The position numbers and the translations under genes are program-made. 64,000 nucleotides of DNA from Rhizophagus irregularis (taxonomy: Eukaryota > Glomeromycota > Glomeromycetes > Glomerales > Glomeraceae): the NCBI RefSeq assembly GCF_026210795.1, contig NC_089436.1, forward strand, positions 5,022,001 to 5,086,000. Reading direction: 5' to 3'. Under the pieces are notes generated by a model, which saw only the letters and a program-made list of their open reading frames with translations, was not told where the DNA came from and did not search any database. Positions 22,301-31,999 of the stretch are shown one piece after another (the stretch's first letter is position 1; every line of letters begins with the position of its first letter).

Positions 22301-23492
22301 TCAAAAGAAGGCTGATTATAAGAATGCTAAGGAGAATATTATTGAAGCATTGAATTTGGATAATAAAAACAAGTTAGCAGATAAACAGAGATTACTTCTC
22401 AAAAAACTAAGTGAAAAAAATATAATTGAATGGCGTATTAACCGTTACAAAAAAGAAAAAAACGATATCGATGACGTAGATTATTTTAAAAGTTCCCATA
22501 GTAAAGAGAGTCCTACTTATAATATTCTTTCAATTGATGGAGGGGGTGTATGTGGAATATTACCTGCCTTATGGCTTAGTGAAATAGAATATCGTACCCA
22601 TAGACCTATTTCTCATCTATTTAATATGATAACTGGAATATCGGCTGGAGGGATTATTGCTGCTGGACTATCGGTACCATTCTGGGAGATACACCTTGAT
22701 TCAAAGAAAAATCCATATTATGAATGTTCAGATAAACCAAAGTTTTCGGCTTCAGATTTGTTAGATATTTATCAGAATCAAGCAAAAAACTTGTTTATCA
22801 CCACAAATAATAATAATTCACAGTCATTTTTTAAACCAAAACATACAGAACAAGATCGCAGTTCGTTGTTTTCTGAACATTTTGGTAGAGTACGCTTGAA
22901 TCAAGCTCTTACTGAATTGGTTATTCCTGCAGTGGATGTAACTACTAGTAACTTAACACAGACACATTTCTTTACGCGTTATGATGATCGCAGTGATGAT
23001 TCAAAAGACGATACTTTTTTTGATACTTTAATGGCAACAACAGCTGCACCTACCCTTTTTCCACCTTACGAGATAAAGGGAAGAGGTTTATTTTCAGGCG
23101 AAGCTTTGCATCTTAATAACCCAACGATAGCAGCATATGAGGAAGCTATCCGATATAATGCGCCAAAAGAAAAGATTTCAGTGCTATCTCTTGGTACGGG
23201 AAGTTATGTCCCAGATCCTTTAAATCCTGACCTATATCGTGATAGTCTTTTTTGGGCACGAAATCTACACAAAATAGTACTACCTCAACATGAAGGTAAT
23301 ATTGATAGCCTAATGTACAGTTTATTGGGAAATCGCCATCAACGATGGCAAGTTTGGCTTGAAGAACCAATAGAATTGGATGACTGCAAAAGTACCTCTT
23401 ATCTCTTAGAGCTGGGTCATCAATATATAGAAGAGCTTGATTCTTCGGATGATAATCCTATAAACAAGTTGGTAGAGTCTTTTGAGAAATGA
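19329..23492 (+). CDS. Patatin-like protein, copy 2 (1387 aa), probable pseudoenzyme
   Basis: Same architecture as copy 1: helical N-terminus, J-like segment with H-S-D, Gly-rich membrane stretch, TPR-like repeats and C-terminal patatin domain. The oxyanion motif DGGGVCG (Asp1070) and the Ser of GISAGG (Ser1105) are present. At the dyad position the LDGA of copy 1 reads SGEA, so the catalytic Asp is Gly1257, and the following Gly is Glu. Ser-Asp dyad hydrolysis should therefore be lost. The last seven residues of copy 1 are also missing, because a GGA codon has become TGA. The reading frame is otherwise fully open, which suggests it is still selected, perhaps as a non-catalytic partner or decoy of its neighbours, or that inactivation is recent. 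The start at 19329 matches copies 1 and 3; an upstream ATG at 19152 would add a poly-T-derived Phe/Leu-rich tail. Confidence 0.82.
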   Translation: MSITQIEKFFSEIENLIKLKLQDKTLNQPDIEQKFKEGKELIDKLEEDDEERHGLFRYKYHITYANYLKISGEGDKASKQEKLAKKFENFSEKPERIDTYRTESRLFIDAVLRNIGLTSNEEEENKENIHEAVEKELSEIKDILEDKVTEFFRNTFEKFNNVPKSFEDYKNIVAYEIILRKIADNPINESLIYLENSQTKDTTSKDQKSKINKENKQQMISSLEKLKSLASKAAYSIRLAFIYHFLNSPNKKEILFSNTVFTEEEINKRFRDIALYFHSDKTSRPNTPTWLQEKHRNLGDELFNFTLKFKESLLEDLEGISQNEGYLTFHEKKANDLWKIAIDYRNAAKGQWDKLKVLNKDDVEKLSPDELKIVGIDNGILAYQEYRAACRIADKSKQLKKQVQLRGNMALCLYISNKFIEAQLYALSAIQLQLRNSQNVTQQDFIETKKIFDKVKGGGPTMDTTEGNTVNAKETTKLETEIKLKDKSDNTMALVRTVDQGISFFERKTIQESINNDMANISVGLMLKADQSLVRYQVPAEVILHAKERVVKHKIVGGAAMGGAMAVGTTISVTAGLHIYEAVAIIGVTSVGGPFALVSGLLALGLGIWAGVTLWKRGNRLREVPEIRENLNKIMIETIGAYNKGEYQEVIKALSEEYNKKTKDSLLKLTKREDFINTDHIIETLLYYGFRSDGIAYLLNLLGEVLSSGKVELNGMTKKDLKALATSVFNGALSEKLVDDAKKLDGRIRELRKGHIVSTFNKFKDSVLLKEYSDMAKEYKDDAEEMPFISRLEEMRNITRINRAIFDILDAGKEEIKRAIETIKEVQNSIDNNYQFVNSAKWRYEVLEDLLWVINGEESPTESSEESSEESPKLSLITYIDDKYINYLNQQLKQASSTQERFRLFNAIATCYVQLAEKEDNNRLNGLCYWRSAQKNYEEAREKDPENLDAALGFAKCLLKLSKYTQVIQLLNVCPNLTSLSEYWYFRSIAYQKKADYKNAKENIIEALNLDNKNKLADKQRLLLKKLSEKNIIEWRINRYKKEKNDIDDVDYFKSSHSKESPTYNILSIDGGGVCGILPALWLSEIEYRTHRPISHLFNMITGISAGGIIAAGLSVPFWEIHLDSKKNPYYECSDKPKFSASDLLDIYQNQAKNLFITTNNNNSQSFFKPKHTEQDRSSLFSEHFGRVRLNQALTELVIPAVDVTTSNLTQTHFFTRYDDRSDDSKDDTFFDTLMATTAAPTLFPPYEIKGRGLFSGEALHLNNPTIAAYEEAIRYNAPKEKISVLSLGTGSYVPDPLNPDLYRDSLFWARNLHKIVLPQHEGNIDSLMYSLLGNRHQRWQVWLEEPIELDDCKSTSYLLELGHQYIEELDSSDDNPINKLVESFEK

Positions 23493-24011
23493 TTTGCCAA
23501 CAAAGTTTTATGGAATTCTTACTAGAGTCGTTATTTGTAATTGAGATATTTTCATATGTACTGTACATCAAGATTTTGACTGTTCTTTTTTGCTATTTAT
23601 TTTTCAAACTGCCTATTGTGATATTAAAAAGTATATTGCCAACATTTACAAACTCGTATTAAAATAAAATAATATTCTTAAATGAAGCAATTTATTCAGC
23701 ACTTAAAAATTTTGTATCGAAATTTCTTAATTGGATTAATAAATTAAAATAAATGAAAAATTTGACGGCTTTAAACCAGTACTTTTATTTATATAAAATA
23801 AGGAATAGACGTTTTTATTATAAATATATTATAAATATGTATATGATTCGTCATAATTTTTGAAAAATTCGCATTTAATCAAATTTAGTATATGCAATGG
23901 CGATCGCAAAAAGTTCTTTAAAAAGCCCCGCAAAGTTTTTTTTTTTAAAAAAAAAATTTATAGGACATTTTAATATAAGGAAGAGTAAAACAATTTTAGA
24001 AGAGATCCGTA
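23493..24011 (+). other. Spacer between patatin copies 2 and 3
   Basis: The first ~440 bp is the 3' flank shared with copy 1. No separate gene. Only about 520 bp separates the stop of copy 2 from the start of copy 3, so copy 3 lacks the long upstream region shared by copies 1 and 2. Confidence 0.6.
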
Positions 24012-27000
24012 ATGTTAGAAAAAATAAATCAAATTGAGAATTTTTTTTTAGAGATAGAAAACTTAATTAAACTTCGAAACAAAACTCTAAACCAATCTGA
24101 GATTGAACAAAAATTTAAAGAAGGAAAAAATTTAATTGATAAATTAGAAGAAGATGATGAAGAACGACATGGACTTTTTAGGTATAAATATCACATAACA
24201 TATGCTAATTATTTAGAATTTAGTGGGGAAGGAGACAGAGCTAGCAAGCAGGAAAAATTAGCAAAGAAATTTGAAAATTTTTCTGAAAAGCCTGAGAGAA
24301 TAGATACCTACAGGACAGAGCCAAGATTATTTGTGGATGTTGCACTAGGAAATATCTATCAAGCTTCTAATCAAGAGGAAGAGAATATTCATGAAGCTGT
24401 AGAGAAAGAATTAAGGGGGGTTAAAGATATTTTAGATGATAACGTTATTGAATTTTTTCGAAATACTTTTCAACAGTTTAATAACTTACCCAAATCTTTT
24501 GAAGATTATAAGAATATCGTTGCATATGAGATAATTTTACGTAAGATAGCAGATAACCCAATTAATGAGTCGCTAATTTATTTGGAAAATTCTCACACTA
24601 AAGATACTAGCAAGGATCAAAAATCAAAAATTAATAAAGAAAATAAACAACGAATGACTTCTTCTTTAAATGAATTAAAATCATTAGCTAGTAAAGCAGC
24701 TTATTCAAAAAGATTGGCTTTTATATATCATGTCTTGAATTCTCCAAACAAAAAAGAAATTTTATTTAGCAATACTCTCTTTACAGAAGAAGAAATTAAT
24801 AAACGGTTTAGAGACATAGCTTTATATCTCCATTCTGATAAAACGAATCGACCTAATACTCCAACTTGGCTTCAAGTAAAACATAAAAATCTAGGTGACG
24901 AACTTTTTAATTTTGCTCTAGAGATTAAAAAAAGTTTATTAGATGACTTGGAAGGAATCTCACCAAATGTTCAAGAAAAAAAAGCAAATGATTTTTGGAA
25001 AATTGCGATCGATTATCGTAATGCAGCTGAAGGTCAATGGAATAAGTTGAGAGTGTTGCATAGAGATAAAATTAAGGAATTTTCTTCTGAAGAATTAAAG
25101 ATTTTTTGCATAGATAATGGAATGTTAGCCTACCAAGAATATCGATCAGCTTGCAAAATTGCTGATAAAGCTGAGCAACTAAAAAAACAGGTAAGATTAC
25201 GAGGAAATATGGCATTATGCTTATGCATTTCTAACAAATTTATAGAAGCTCAGTTATGTGCTTTATCAGCAATTCTATTGCATCTCATGAATTCTCAAAA
25301 CGTCACGCAACAGGATTTTTTTGAGGCAAACAAAATATTTGAAAAAGTTAAAGATGGAATGGTGGATGTTACAGTGATTACTGAAAAATTAGATTCTGAG
25401 ATTAAACTAAAGAGCAAATTCGATAATATAAAAACGGTGGATCAGAAGATTTCACTTTTTGAGAAAAAAGCTAATCAAAATTCAATTAATAACGAAGTTA
25501 TAAAAATAAGTATGCTCAGGGCAGACCGAAAATTGGTTCGTTATCAAGTAAATTTACACACCAAGAGTCATGGTAAAGAAGAGCAAGAAATTCGTGAAAA
25601 TCTTAATAAAATCATGACAAAAACGATAGAAGCTTATGATAAAGGTGAATATCAGGAAGTTATTAATGTACTTTCTGAGGAATATAATAAGAAGACGAAT
25701 GATAGTCTTTTAAAATTAGTAAAACGTGAAGATTTCATTAATACTGATCATATAATAGAAACACTCTTAAAGCATGGATTTAGATTTGATGGTATTGCTT
25801 ATCTATTAAATTTGCTTGGCGAGGTCTTAAGTAGTGAAAAAACAAAAATCAAAGCAATGATAACAACAGACTTGAAGAAGTTAGCAATGAATGTTTTTAA
25901 TGGAGTATTGAGTGAAAAACTTGAAAAGGAGGCCAAGACTCTAGATGATCATATTTATGAGTTACGCATGAAACTCAATCCACCTAGTATTTTTGATAAA
26001 TTTAAAGATCCTATCATAACCCAAGAAGATAAGGATCATTCCCAAGAAATGCCTTTTCAATCAAGGTTGGAAGAAATACGCAATGTCACAAAAATCAATC
26101 GAGCAATTTCCGATATATTAGTTGCTGGTAAAGAAGAAATCGAGCGAGCTATCAAAACTATTAAGGAAATTCAAGATTCAATTGGTAGTAATTATCAATT
26201 TGTTAGTGGTGCTCGTCATGAAGTATTAGAAGATTTATTATGGATTATTAATGGTGAGGAATCTCCATCTGAAGAATCATTTAAAGAATCACCCAAAGAA
26301 TCATCTGAAGAATCGCCCAAATTAGACGGTGAATTTATTAGTTATCTAAATGAACAACTAAAACAAGAGCTTTCAAGTCAGAATAAAATGCTCCTTTATA
26401 ATACACTAGCAGCAATCCATGAACAATTAGCTGAGAAAGAAGATAAAATTAATCGACTAAACCGATTGAAAAGCTTGTATTATTGGAAAGTTGCTCAAAA
26501 GAACTATGAGAAAGCACGTGAAATAGATCCAAAAAATCTAGAGGCCGCACTTGGTATTACGAAATGTTCACTAAAATTATCCAAATATACTCAAGTTATT
26601 CGACTTATAGATACGAATCCAAATTTGACCTCTTCATCAGAATATTGGCGATTTCGCAGTATTGCTTATTGTAAACAAATTAATTATAGCGAAGCTAAAG
26701 GAAATATTATTGAGGCATTGAGACTAGATCATAAAAACAAATTGGCTGATGAGCAGAGGTTATTTCTCAAAAAACTAAGTGAAGAAAATACGATTAAATG
26801 GCGGATTAACCGTTACGAAAAAGGAAAAAAGAAAATTAAATATGAAATAGATTATTTAGAAAATTCCCATAGTAAAGAAAGTTCTACATATAACATTCTT
26901 TCAATTGATGGAGGAGGTATAGGTGGAATATTACCTGCTTTATGGCTTAGTGAGATCGAATATCGCACCCATAGACCCATTTCTCATCTGTTTAATATGA

Positions 27001-27872
27001 TAGCTGGAACATCAACTGGAGGTTTCATTGCTGCCGGACTATCAGTACCATCCTGGTGTGAACTTTATGACTCTCCATATTATAAATGTTCAGATTCAAA
27101 ACCAAAGTCTTCGGCTTCAGATATATTAAATCTTTTTCAGAACCAAGCAAGAAATTTAATCACTATCCCTGATAATTCATGGTCATTATTCAAGCCAAAA
27201 CACGAAAACCAAGACTGCAGATCATTTTTTTCGGAATACTTTGGAAGAGTTCGCCTAGGTAAAGCGCTCACTGAGTTGGTTATCCCTACAGTGGATGTTA
27301 ATGACTTAACACAGACACATTTATATACACGAAATGACGATCGTCGCAATTATTTAAAAAACGATACTTTTGTTGATACTTTAATGGCAACAACAGTTGC
27401 ACCCACTTTATTCCCATCTTACGAAATGGAAGGCAGGAGTTTTTTTTTAGATGGTACTTTACATCTCAATAACTCAACAATGGCAGCTTATGAGAAAGCT
27501 ATCCAATATAATGCAGAAAAAGAAAAGATTTCGGTGCTTTCGCTTGGTACAGGAAGTTACATCCCAGATTCATTAAACCCTAGCCAATATCGTGGTAATC
27601 TTTTCTTGACACATTATCTTCACAAAGTTGTGCTACCTCAACAGGAAAATAATACTGATCGTCTAATGTACAGTTTACTGGACAATCGTTATCAACGATG
27701 GCAGGTCTGGTTTGAAGAACCAGTAGAATTTGGTAATTACGAAGAGGAAAATATTCATAATATTTTAGAATTAGGCCATCAATATATAGAAGAGCTGGAT
27801 GCTTCGGATAATAATCCTATAAACAAGTTGGTAGAATCTTTCGAGAAAAAAGTTGAAATTTTCAATGTTTAA
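24012..27872 (+). CDS. Patatin-like phospholipase, copy 3 (1286 aa), without the membrane segment
   Basis: Aligns with copies 1 and 2 over the N-terminal helical region, the J-like segment (here H-S-D in LHSDKT), the TPR-like repeats and the patatin domain. The patatin motifs are intact: DGGGIGG (Asp966), GTSTGG (Ser1001) and LDGT (Asp1147), so it is predicted to be active. The hydrophobic Gly-rich block that follows 'LVRYQV' in the other copies (about 65 residues) is replaced by a short hydrophilic stretch, so this protein is probably soluble. A Glu/Ser/Lys-rich linker before the C-terminal TPRs has a few extra repeats of an ESP/ESS unit. The start ATG is the first in frame and lines up with the paralogues. 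Function inferred: cytosolic lipid acyl hydrolase; target unknown. Confidence 0.85.
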   Translation: MLEKINQIENFFLEIENLIKLRNKTLNQSEIEQKFKEGKNLIDKLEEDDEERHGLFRYKYHITYANYLEFSGEGDRASKQEKLAKKFENFSEKPERIDTYRTEPRLFVDVALGNIYQASNQEEENIHEAVEKELRGVKDILDDNVIEFFRNTFQQFNNLPKSFEDYKNIVAYEIILRKIADNPINESLIYLENSHTKDTSKDQKSKINKENKQRMTSSLNELKSLASKAAYSKRLAFIYHVLNSPNKKEILFSNTLFTEEEINKRFRDIALYLHSDKTNRPNTPTWLQVKHKNLGDELFNFALEIKKSLLDDLEGISPNVQEKKANDFWKIAIDYRNAAEGQWNKLRVLHRDKIKEFSSEELKIFCIDNGMLAYQEYRSACKIADKAEQLKKQVRLRGNMALCLCISNKFIEAQLCALSAILLHLMNSQNVTQQDFFEANKIFEKVKDGMVDVTVITEKLDSEIKLKSKFDNIKTVDQKISLFEKKANQNSINNEVIKISMLRADRKLVRYQVNLHTKSHGKEEQEIRENLNKIMTKTIEAYDKGEYQEVINVLSEEYNKKTNDSLLKLVKREDFINTDHIIETLLKHGFRFDGIAYLLNLLGEVLSSEKTKIKAMITTDLKKLAMNVFNGVLSEKLEKEAKTLDDHIYELRMKLNPPSIFDKFKDPIITQEDKDHSQEMPFQSRLEEIRNVTKINRAISDILVAGKEEIERAIKTIKEIQDSIGSNYQFVSGARHEVLEDLLWIINGEESPSEESFKESPKESSEESPKLDGEFISYLNEQLKQELSSQNKMLLYNTLAAIHEQLAEKEDKINRLNRLKSLYYWKVAQKNYEKAREIDPKNLEAALGITKCSLKLSKYTQVIRLIDTNPNLTSSSEYWRFRSIAYCKQINYSEAKGNIIEALRLDHKNKLADEQRLFLKKLSEENTIKWRINRYEKGKKKIKYEIDYLENSHSKESSTYNILSIDGGGIGGILPALWLSEIEYRTHRPISHLFNMIAGTSTGGFIAAGLSVPSWCELYDSPYYKCSDSKPKSSASDILNLFQNQARNLITIPDNSWSLFKPKHENQDCRSFFSEYFGRVRLGKALTELVIPTVDVNDLTQTHLYTRNDDRRNYLKNDTFVDTLMATTVAPTLFPSYEMEGRSFFLDGTLHLNNSTMAAYEKAIQYNAEKEKISVLSLGTGSYIPDSLNPSQYRGNLFLTHYLHKVVLPQQENNTDRLMYSLLDNRYQRWQVWFEEPVEFGNYEEENIHNILELGHQYIEELDASDNNPINKLVESFEKKVEIFNV

Positions 27873-28079
27873 CTAGATATTATCCTCAACAAGGTATCAT
27901 GAACTTTATTGGAATACCTCTTGTGATGCCAAAATTGTGTGGCTTATTTTGTTAAATTCTTTTCTTCTTATGAGGAAATGTCGATTATCAGTATTACTGA
28001 TTATAGATATCAGTCATTTAATCACGATTAGGTAATTTCAATCCATTCAATGGCATAACAAAAATATAAATTTGTTCTT

Positions 28080-28320
28080 AAAAAAGCTTTTAAGCGTATG
28101 CTATTTAATAAGCAGCAGAAAACGGTGATGAAGAAATAGATGTACAGATGTTTAAACAATGAATAGTTTAACCATTTGGCATGAACATGGAAAAGGGACA
28201 GGAAAAGATTTAGAAAAGCCTTTTATTTGTATCAAAAAAGCAGCAGAAAATGGTAATGAAGTAGCAATGTTTAATTTAGCATATGTTTATAAAAATTGAG
28301 AAGGAACAGAAGAAATTACG
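28080..28320 (+). pseudogene. Sel1-repeat gene remnant
   Basis: One plus-strand frame reads KKAAENGNEVAMFNLA followed by a YVYKN stretch, then a stop, then EGTEE. This is the consensus of a Sel1-like repeat (…KAAENGN..AMFNLA..Y..G.GTEKD…), with a stop where a Gly codon belongs. About one and a half repeats survive and no start is present. Sel1 proteins are helical scaffolds and are often fused to kinases in these fungi. Confidence 0.7.
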
Positions 28321-28654
28321 AATTTATTTTTCTTTTTTAATATCGTTCTGGTTATAAATAACTGTATTGGTGAAAAATCAATATGTGAAAATAATTCCAT
28401 ATACGTATAAATATTTATGTAAATTAGAAATTGGGCATTTTTATAATTTAAATACCTTTAAAGTAATCAAATCATCGATAACAGTATAAAAAATGGCGTA
28501 ATAAATTAAATTTACAAGCTTATCCATTTCTCTATTCATAAATGTGAAATTCCAAAATTGAAAGTTATGCCTATGGAATACATTATTCGTGAATTAACGT
28601 TGCTAAGCTGTCAAACCTCTAACCTTCGAAAAACTTTCACCCAAAAAAAACCTC

Positions 28655-29800
28655 CAGAATAATAAAACTGATCAGTCTGAGATTTGAGCAAAAATTTTAA
28701 TTTCTTTATTTTAATATCTGTCAATTTCTTTTCTTCACTAAACTTAAAGCTTTCCAAGAACTTTAATATTTTCAATATATAGTTAAGCACTTGTAGAGTT
28801 TAAATGCTGAAATAAATCTCGAACAATCGGAAGAAACTTCAAAAATTAACGTCAAAGATACATAACAATTGATTTCTTCTTTAAATATTTTGAAATTATT
28901 GGCCGGTAAAGTAGCTTATTCAAATAAAATTAAAAAGAATCTTATTTAGCAACACATTATCTACGGAAGACGAAACTAATAAACGGTTCCGAGACATCGC
29001 ATTATACTTCTATTCTGATAAAACGAATCGACTTAATCCAAATTGGCTTCAAGAAAAACATCAAAACCTAGGCGCCGAACTATTTTTTCCCCAAGGTTTA
29101 AAGAAGGCATTTTGAATAAGTTAGATGAAAAAAGAGTAAACGATCTTTGGAATATTGCGATCGATTATCGTATTGCTGCTAAAGGGCGGGATATGTTAAA
29201 TGTAGATGAAATTGAGAAATTTTCTTCTGAATAATTGAAGTTTTAAGCATGAAATATGGAATATTACTAGGGAGTATCGAGCAGCTTGCAAAATTGCTTA
29301 TAAAACAAACCAGTTAAAAAAGTAAAATTACGAGGAAATATGGTATTATGCTTATACATTTCTAGAAGCTCAGTTATATGCTTTATCAGTTGTTCAATTG
29401 CACTTAGAAATTCTCAGTATGTCACGTAACAGGACTTTATTAAGATAAAAAAATGGTTGATAATGTCAAAGGTGGTGATCCTATTACTGAAGGAGCTACT
29501 AAACTAAATATTGAGATTAACCTAAAAGACGAATCTGATGAAGAACAGTGGACAAGAAAATTTCCCTCCCCAACAAGAAGGATATTCAAGATTCAATTAA
29601 TGATGATTTAGCAAAACTATATATGGTTTGATTTTCAAAGTCAGACCAGAGTTTAGTTCGTTATGAATCTCCTAAAAGATTTTGAGAAACGTGCTAGTCA
29701 GCATAAGCCGAGAGGATACAGTTATGAGATCTGTAATAATTGCAGGAGGTTCAGTAACTGTGAAAGTTTTGGATTTATCATGGGTTATTAGGGTAAAAAT
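28655..29800 (+). pseudogene. Decayed fourth patatin-family copy (N-terminal part)
   Basis: Several stretches match the 5' half of the three patatin genes at nucleotide level but are broken by stops and indels. They are the start-proximal 'tctgagattg.gcaaaaattt' region (~28675), the J-like region (~28965-29080, with 'tctgataaaacgaatcgac'), the 'gaccattgcgatcgattatcg' region (~29150), the 'cgaggaaatatgg' region (~29330) and a final jump to 'gaagttttggatttatcatgggttatta' (~29765). The C-terminal TPR and patatin domains are absent. The frame 29043-29234 is one surviving piece. Confidence 0.8.
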
Positions 29801-29902
29801 TAACGATCCCATTACCATAAAAAAAGAATGGTAGCCGGATTTGTTGCGGGTTGCAAACATGATCCGGATGATCGGTAATTATTATATTCGCACTATAATC
29901 CG

Positions 29903-30012
29903 AATTGGTTGATCAAAAATCTGAGAGCTAACCATATATTAACATCAAGGAATTATGAATTAGCTGGTCAAAAATTTGAGAGTTAACCATATATTAATAT
30001 CAAGGAAATATT
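29903..30012 (+). repeat. 55-bp tandem duplication
   Basis: Two adjacent ~55-bp units (29903-29957 and 29958-30012) share 'tcaaaaatctgagag.taaccatatattaa.atcaagga' with a few substitutions. Confidence 0.8.
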
Positions 30013-30144
30013 TATTATTATACATTGTTCAGGAGGCTAATTTTTGTGATTAATTATAATAGGGAATTGAAGGAAGTTAAATATATAAAAGCGGCTGAAA
30101 TAATTTAAACGTTCTTAAATGAACCCGATCAAAAAATATATAAA

Positions 30145-30310
30145 AAAATATATATAGTATATATCCGAATTTTATTAAAAAAAAATATATACAGTATCTG
30201 AATTTTATTAAAAAATATATATATATCTCCAAATTTTATTTTATTAAAAAAATATATATACCTGAATTTATTAAATTTATTTATTAAAAAAATATTTATT
30301 AGTAAAACCA
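30145..30310. repeat. AT minisatellite, unit about 32 bp
   Basis: At least four degenerate copies of a unit made of A-run, (TA)n, a C-containing spacer and GAATTTTATT. The stretch is low complexity, and the minus-strand frame across it is an artefact. Confidence 0.7.
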
Positions 30311-31440
30311 AATTATAATTAAAAAACATAGTACAAACTAAAACATTATGTGAATTTAATTATTAAAAAAAAAATTATAAAATTATATGAATTTACTTAT
30401 TAAAATATATTTGATTTTATTAAAAAAAAAATTATATATTACACATATTACACGAATTGATTTACTGTATTAAAAACATATGTAGACATAGGATCCTCCA
30501 AATTTGATTTGCAATATTAATAAGTTTTTAATCATGTGAAATAAATTTTATAAACGAAAAAAAATTTTTTAAAAAAGTTTTTTATAAAATTTCAAAAAAA
30601 ATTCTTCTTTTAAGGCAAATTACAAGATTATTAAATCGAAACGTAAAAAACAATAAATTAAAATTATTTTAGATGAAAAAAAAAATAAAATAAATTATTT
30701 ATTTATTTCAAACGAAATTAAATTATATCTTACCAATACTTTTGTTTCTGCAAATAAGTGTTAAAATTTATGGTATTTATCATACTCTTAGTAAGGACCG
30801 GTCACCGGCCCTAGGGTATGACTCTAGTTATTATTTAAAAAAAACCATCTAGCTATGAAAGTATAGATGTATTAACTAAATTACGTTATTCTAGAATAAA
30901 AAACACATCACGCAGATTTAGGTGAGCTGGTTTTCTTTAAATTACTTTTTAATGAAAAGGTTATTATCGCTAACGGTTCATTCTTTTTTTCTTATAGACT
31001 CGAATCTCTTGAACAATAGCAATAGAGATGTAGCAAATTATAAGTAATTTATACAATTAAATTTGAAAATATTTAATTAAAAAAAAAATCTTTTTGTGTT
31101 AAATAATTTTTTATTTCGACGTGAAACGATTTGTATAATCGTATGTATTTCTTCTTCGGCAAAAAAAATGTATTTTATGTACTAGTTTTAACTTAATTAT
31201 TTAATTATAATAAATAAACTATTAAGGTAATACATTTTAATATTTTATTTACTTTCGCTATAATAAATTGCGTATTTTATTGTCAATATTATAATTGTTG
31301 ATTTTTTTCTAAATAGTTTGTTCTTATAACATTACAAATATTATTAAACATGCTTCAATACTATTCCCAATAACATTGTGTTATGGATATGAATGTAATA
31401 TCTTGTGAGAATATTAATGTTAATATAGTATAAAATTCAT
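30311..31440. other. AT-rich gene desert
   Basis: No coding or RNA feature recognised. One GC-rich island at about 30796-30830 (GGACCGGTCACCGGCCCTAGGG) stands out and may be the end of an unknown repeat. Confidence 0.5.
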
Positions 31441-31441
31441 T

Positions 31442-31521
31442 ATCACCTGGCTACTAATTGGTATTTAGGATTTTTTCCGCCAGTTATAAACTGGCGGATC
31501 AATTAGTATATCCAGGATGAT
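31442..31521. repeat. Imperfect palindrome with a 10-bp GC-rich core
   Basis: The core arms TCCGCCAGTT (31476-31485) and AACTGGCGGA (31489-31498) pair perfectly. The outer arms pair imperfectly (ATCACCTGG..ACTAATTG against CAATTAGTATATCCAGGATGAT). Probably a small fold-back element. Confidence 0.7.
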
Positions 31522-31526
31522 AAAAA

Positions 31527-31615
31527 AGTTATTTACTGATCTAGTTTAGTATATAAATGGGTCATCATCCTTCGGATGATAACCCATTTATATACTACTA
31601 GATTAGTAAATAACT
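31527..31615. repeat. 89-bp near-perfect hairpin
   Basis: The left arm 31527-31570 and right arm 31574-31615 are reverse complements with few differences, around a TTC loop. It adjoins the previous palindrome and shares its GGATGAT end word. It is long enough for an RNA copy to fold into a strong hairpin. Confidence 0.85.
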
Positions 31616-31999
31616 AATACTTATTTTATGTAAAAGCAGGAGAGTAAACAATAAAAAAGTCCTATACAATCAAAAGAATAATGACACGAATTGAAACTCT
31701 TCGCCCATCCTTTCCCAAGGACGAACCCTCATTTATACTCTATAAAAGCCCACCCATCCCTTATCCCGACCGATAAGGGACAGCCAATAAGAACTTGAGA
31801 TTTGAAATATATAAACTATCTATAAAGAAAAGGTTAGAAAAAGTGGGCGGCGAACCTAGTCTAAATAAACTATGCTGTCAGTATAAGCGGTAGGTACTAA
31901 ACATAAAATGGAACGTGACGATAATCTATTTGTGAAATATTCCTTGCGGGAAGACACATCTATTTATTTGGCGATAAAAGGAGTCACTATGTAAAAAAT
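31616..31999. other. Spacer downstream of the retrotransposon fragment
   Basis: No gene. The base composition is more even than in the neighbours (for example 31680-31780), which fits the untranslated 3' part of the minus-strand retrotransposon copy that follows. Confidence 0.4.
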
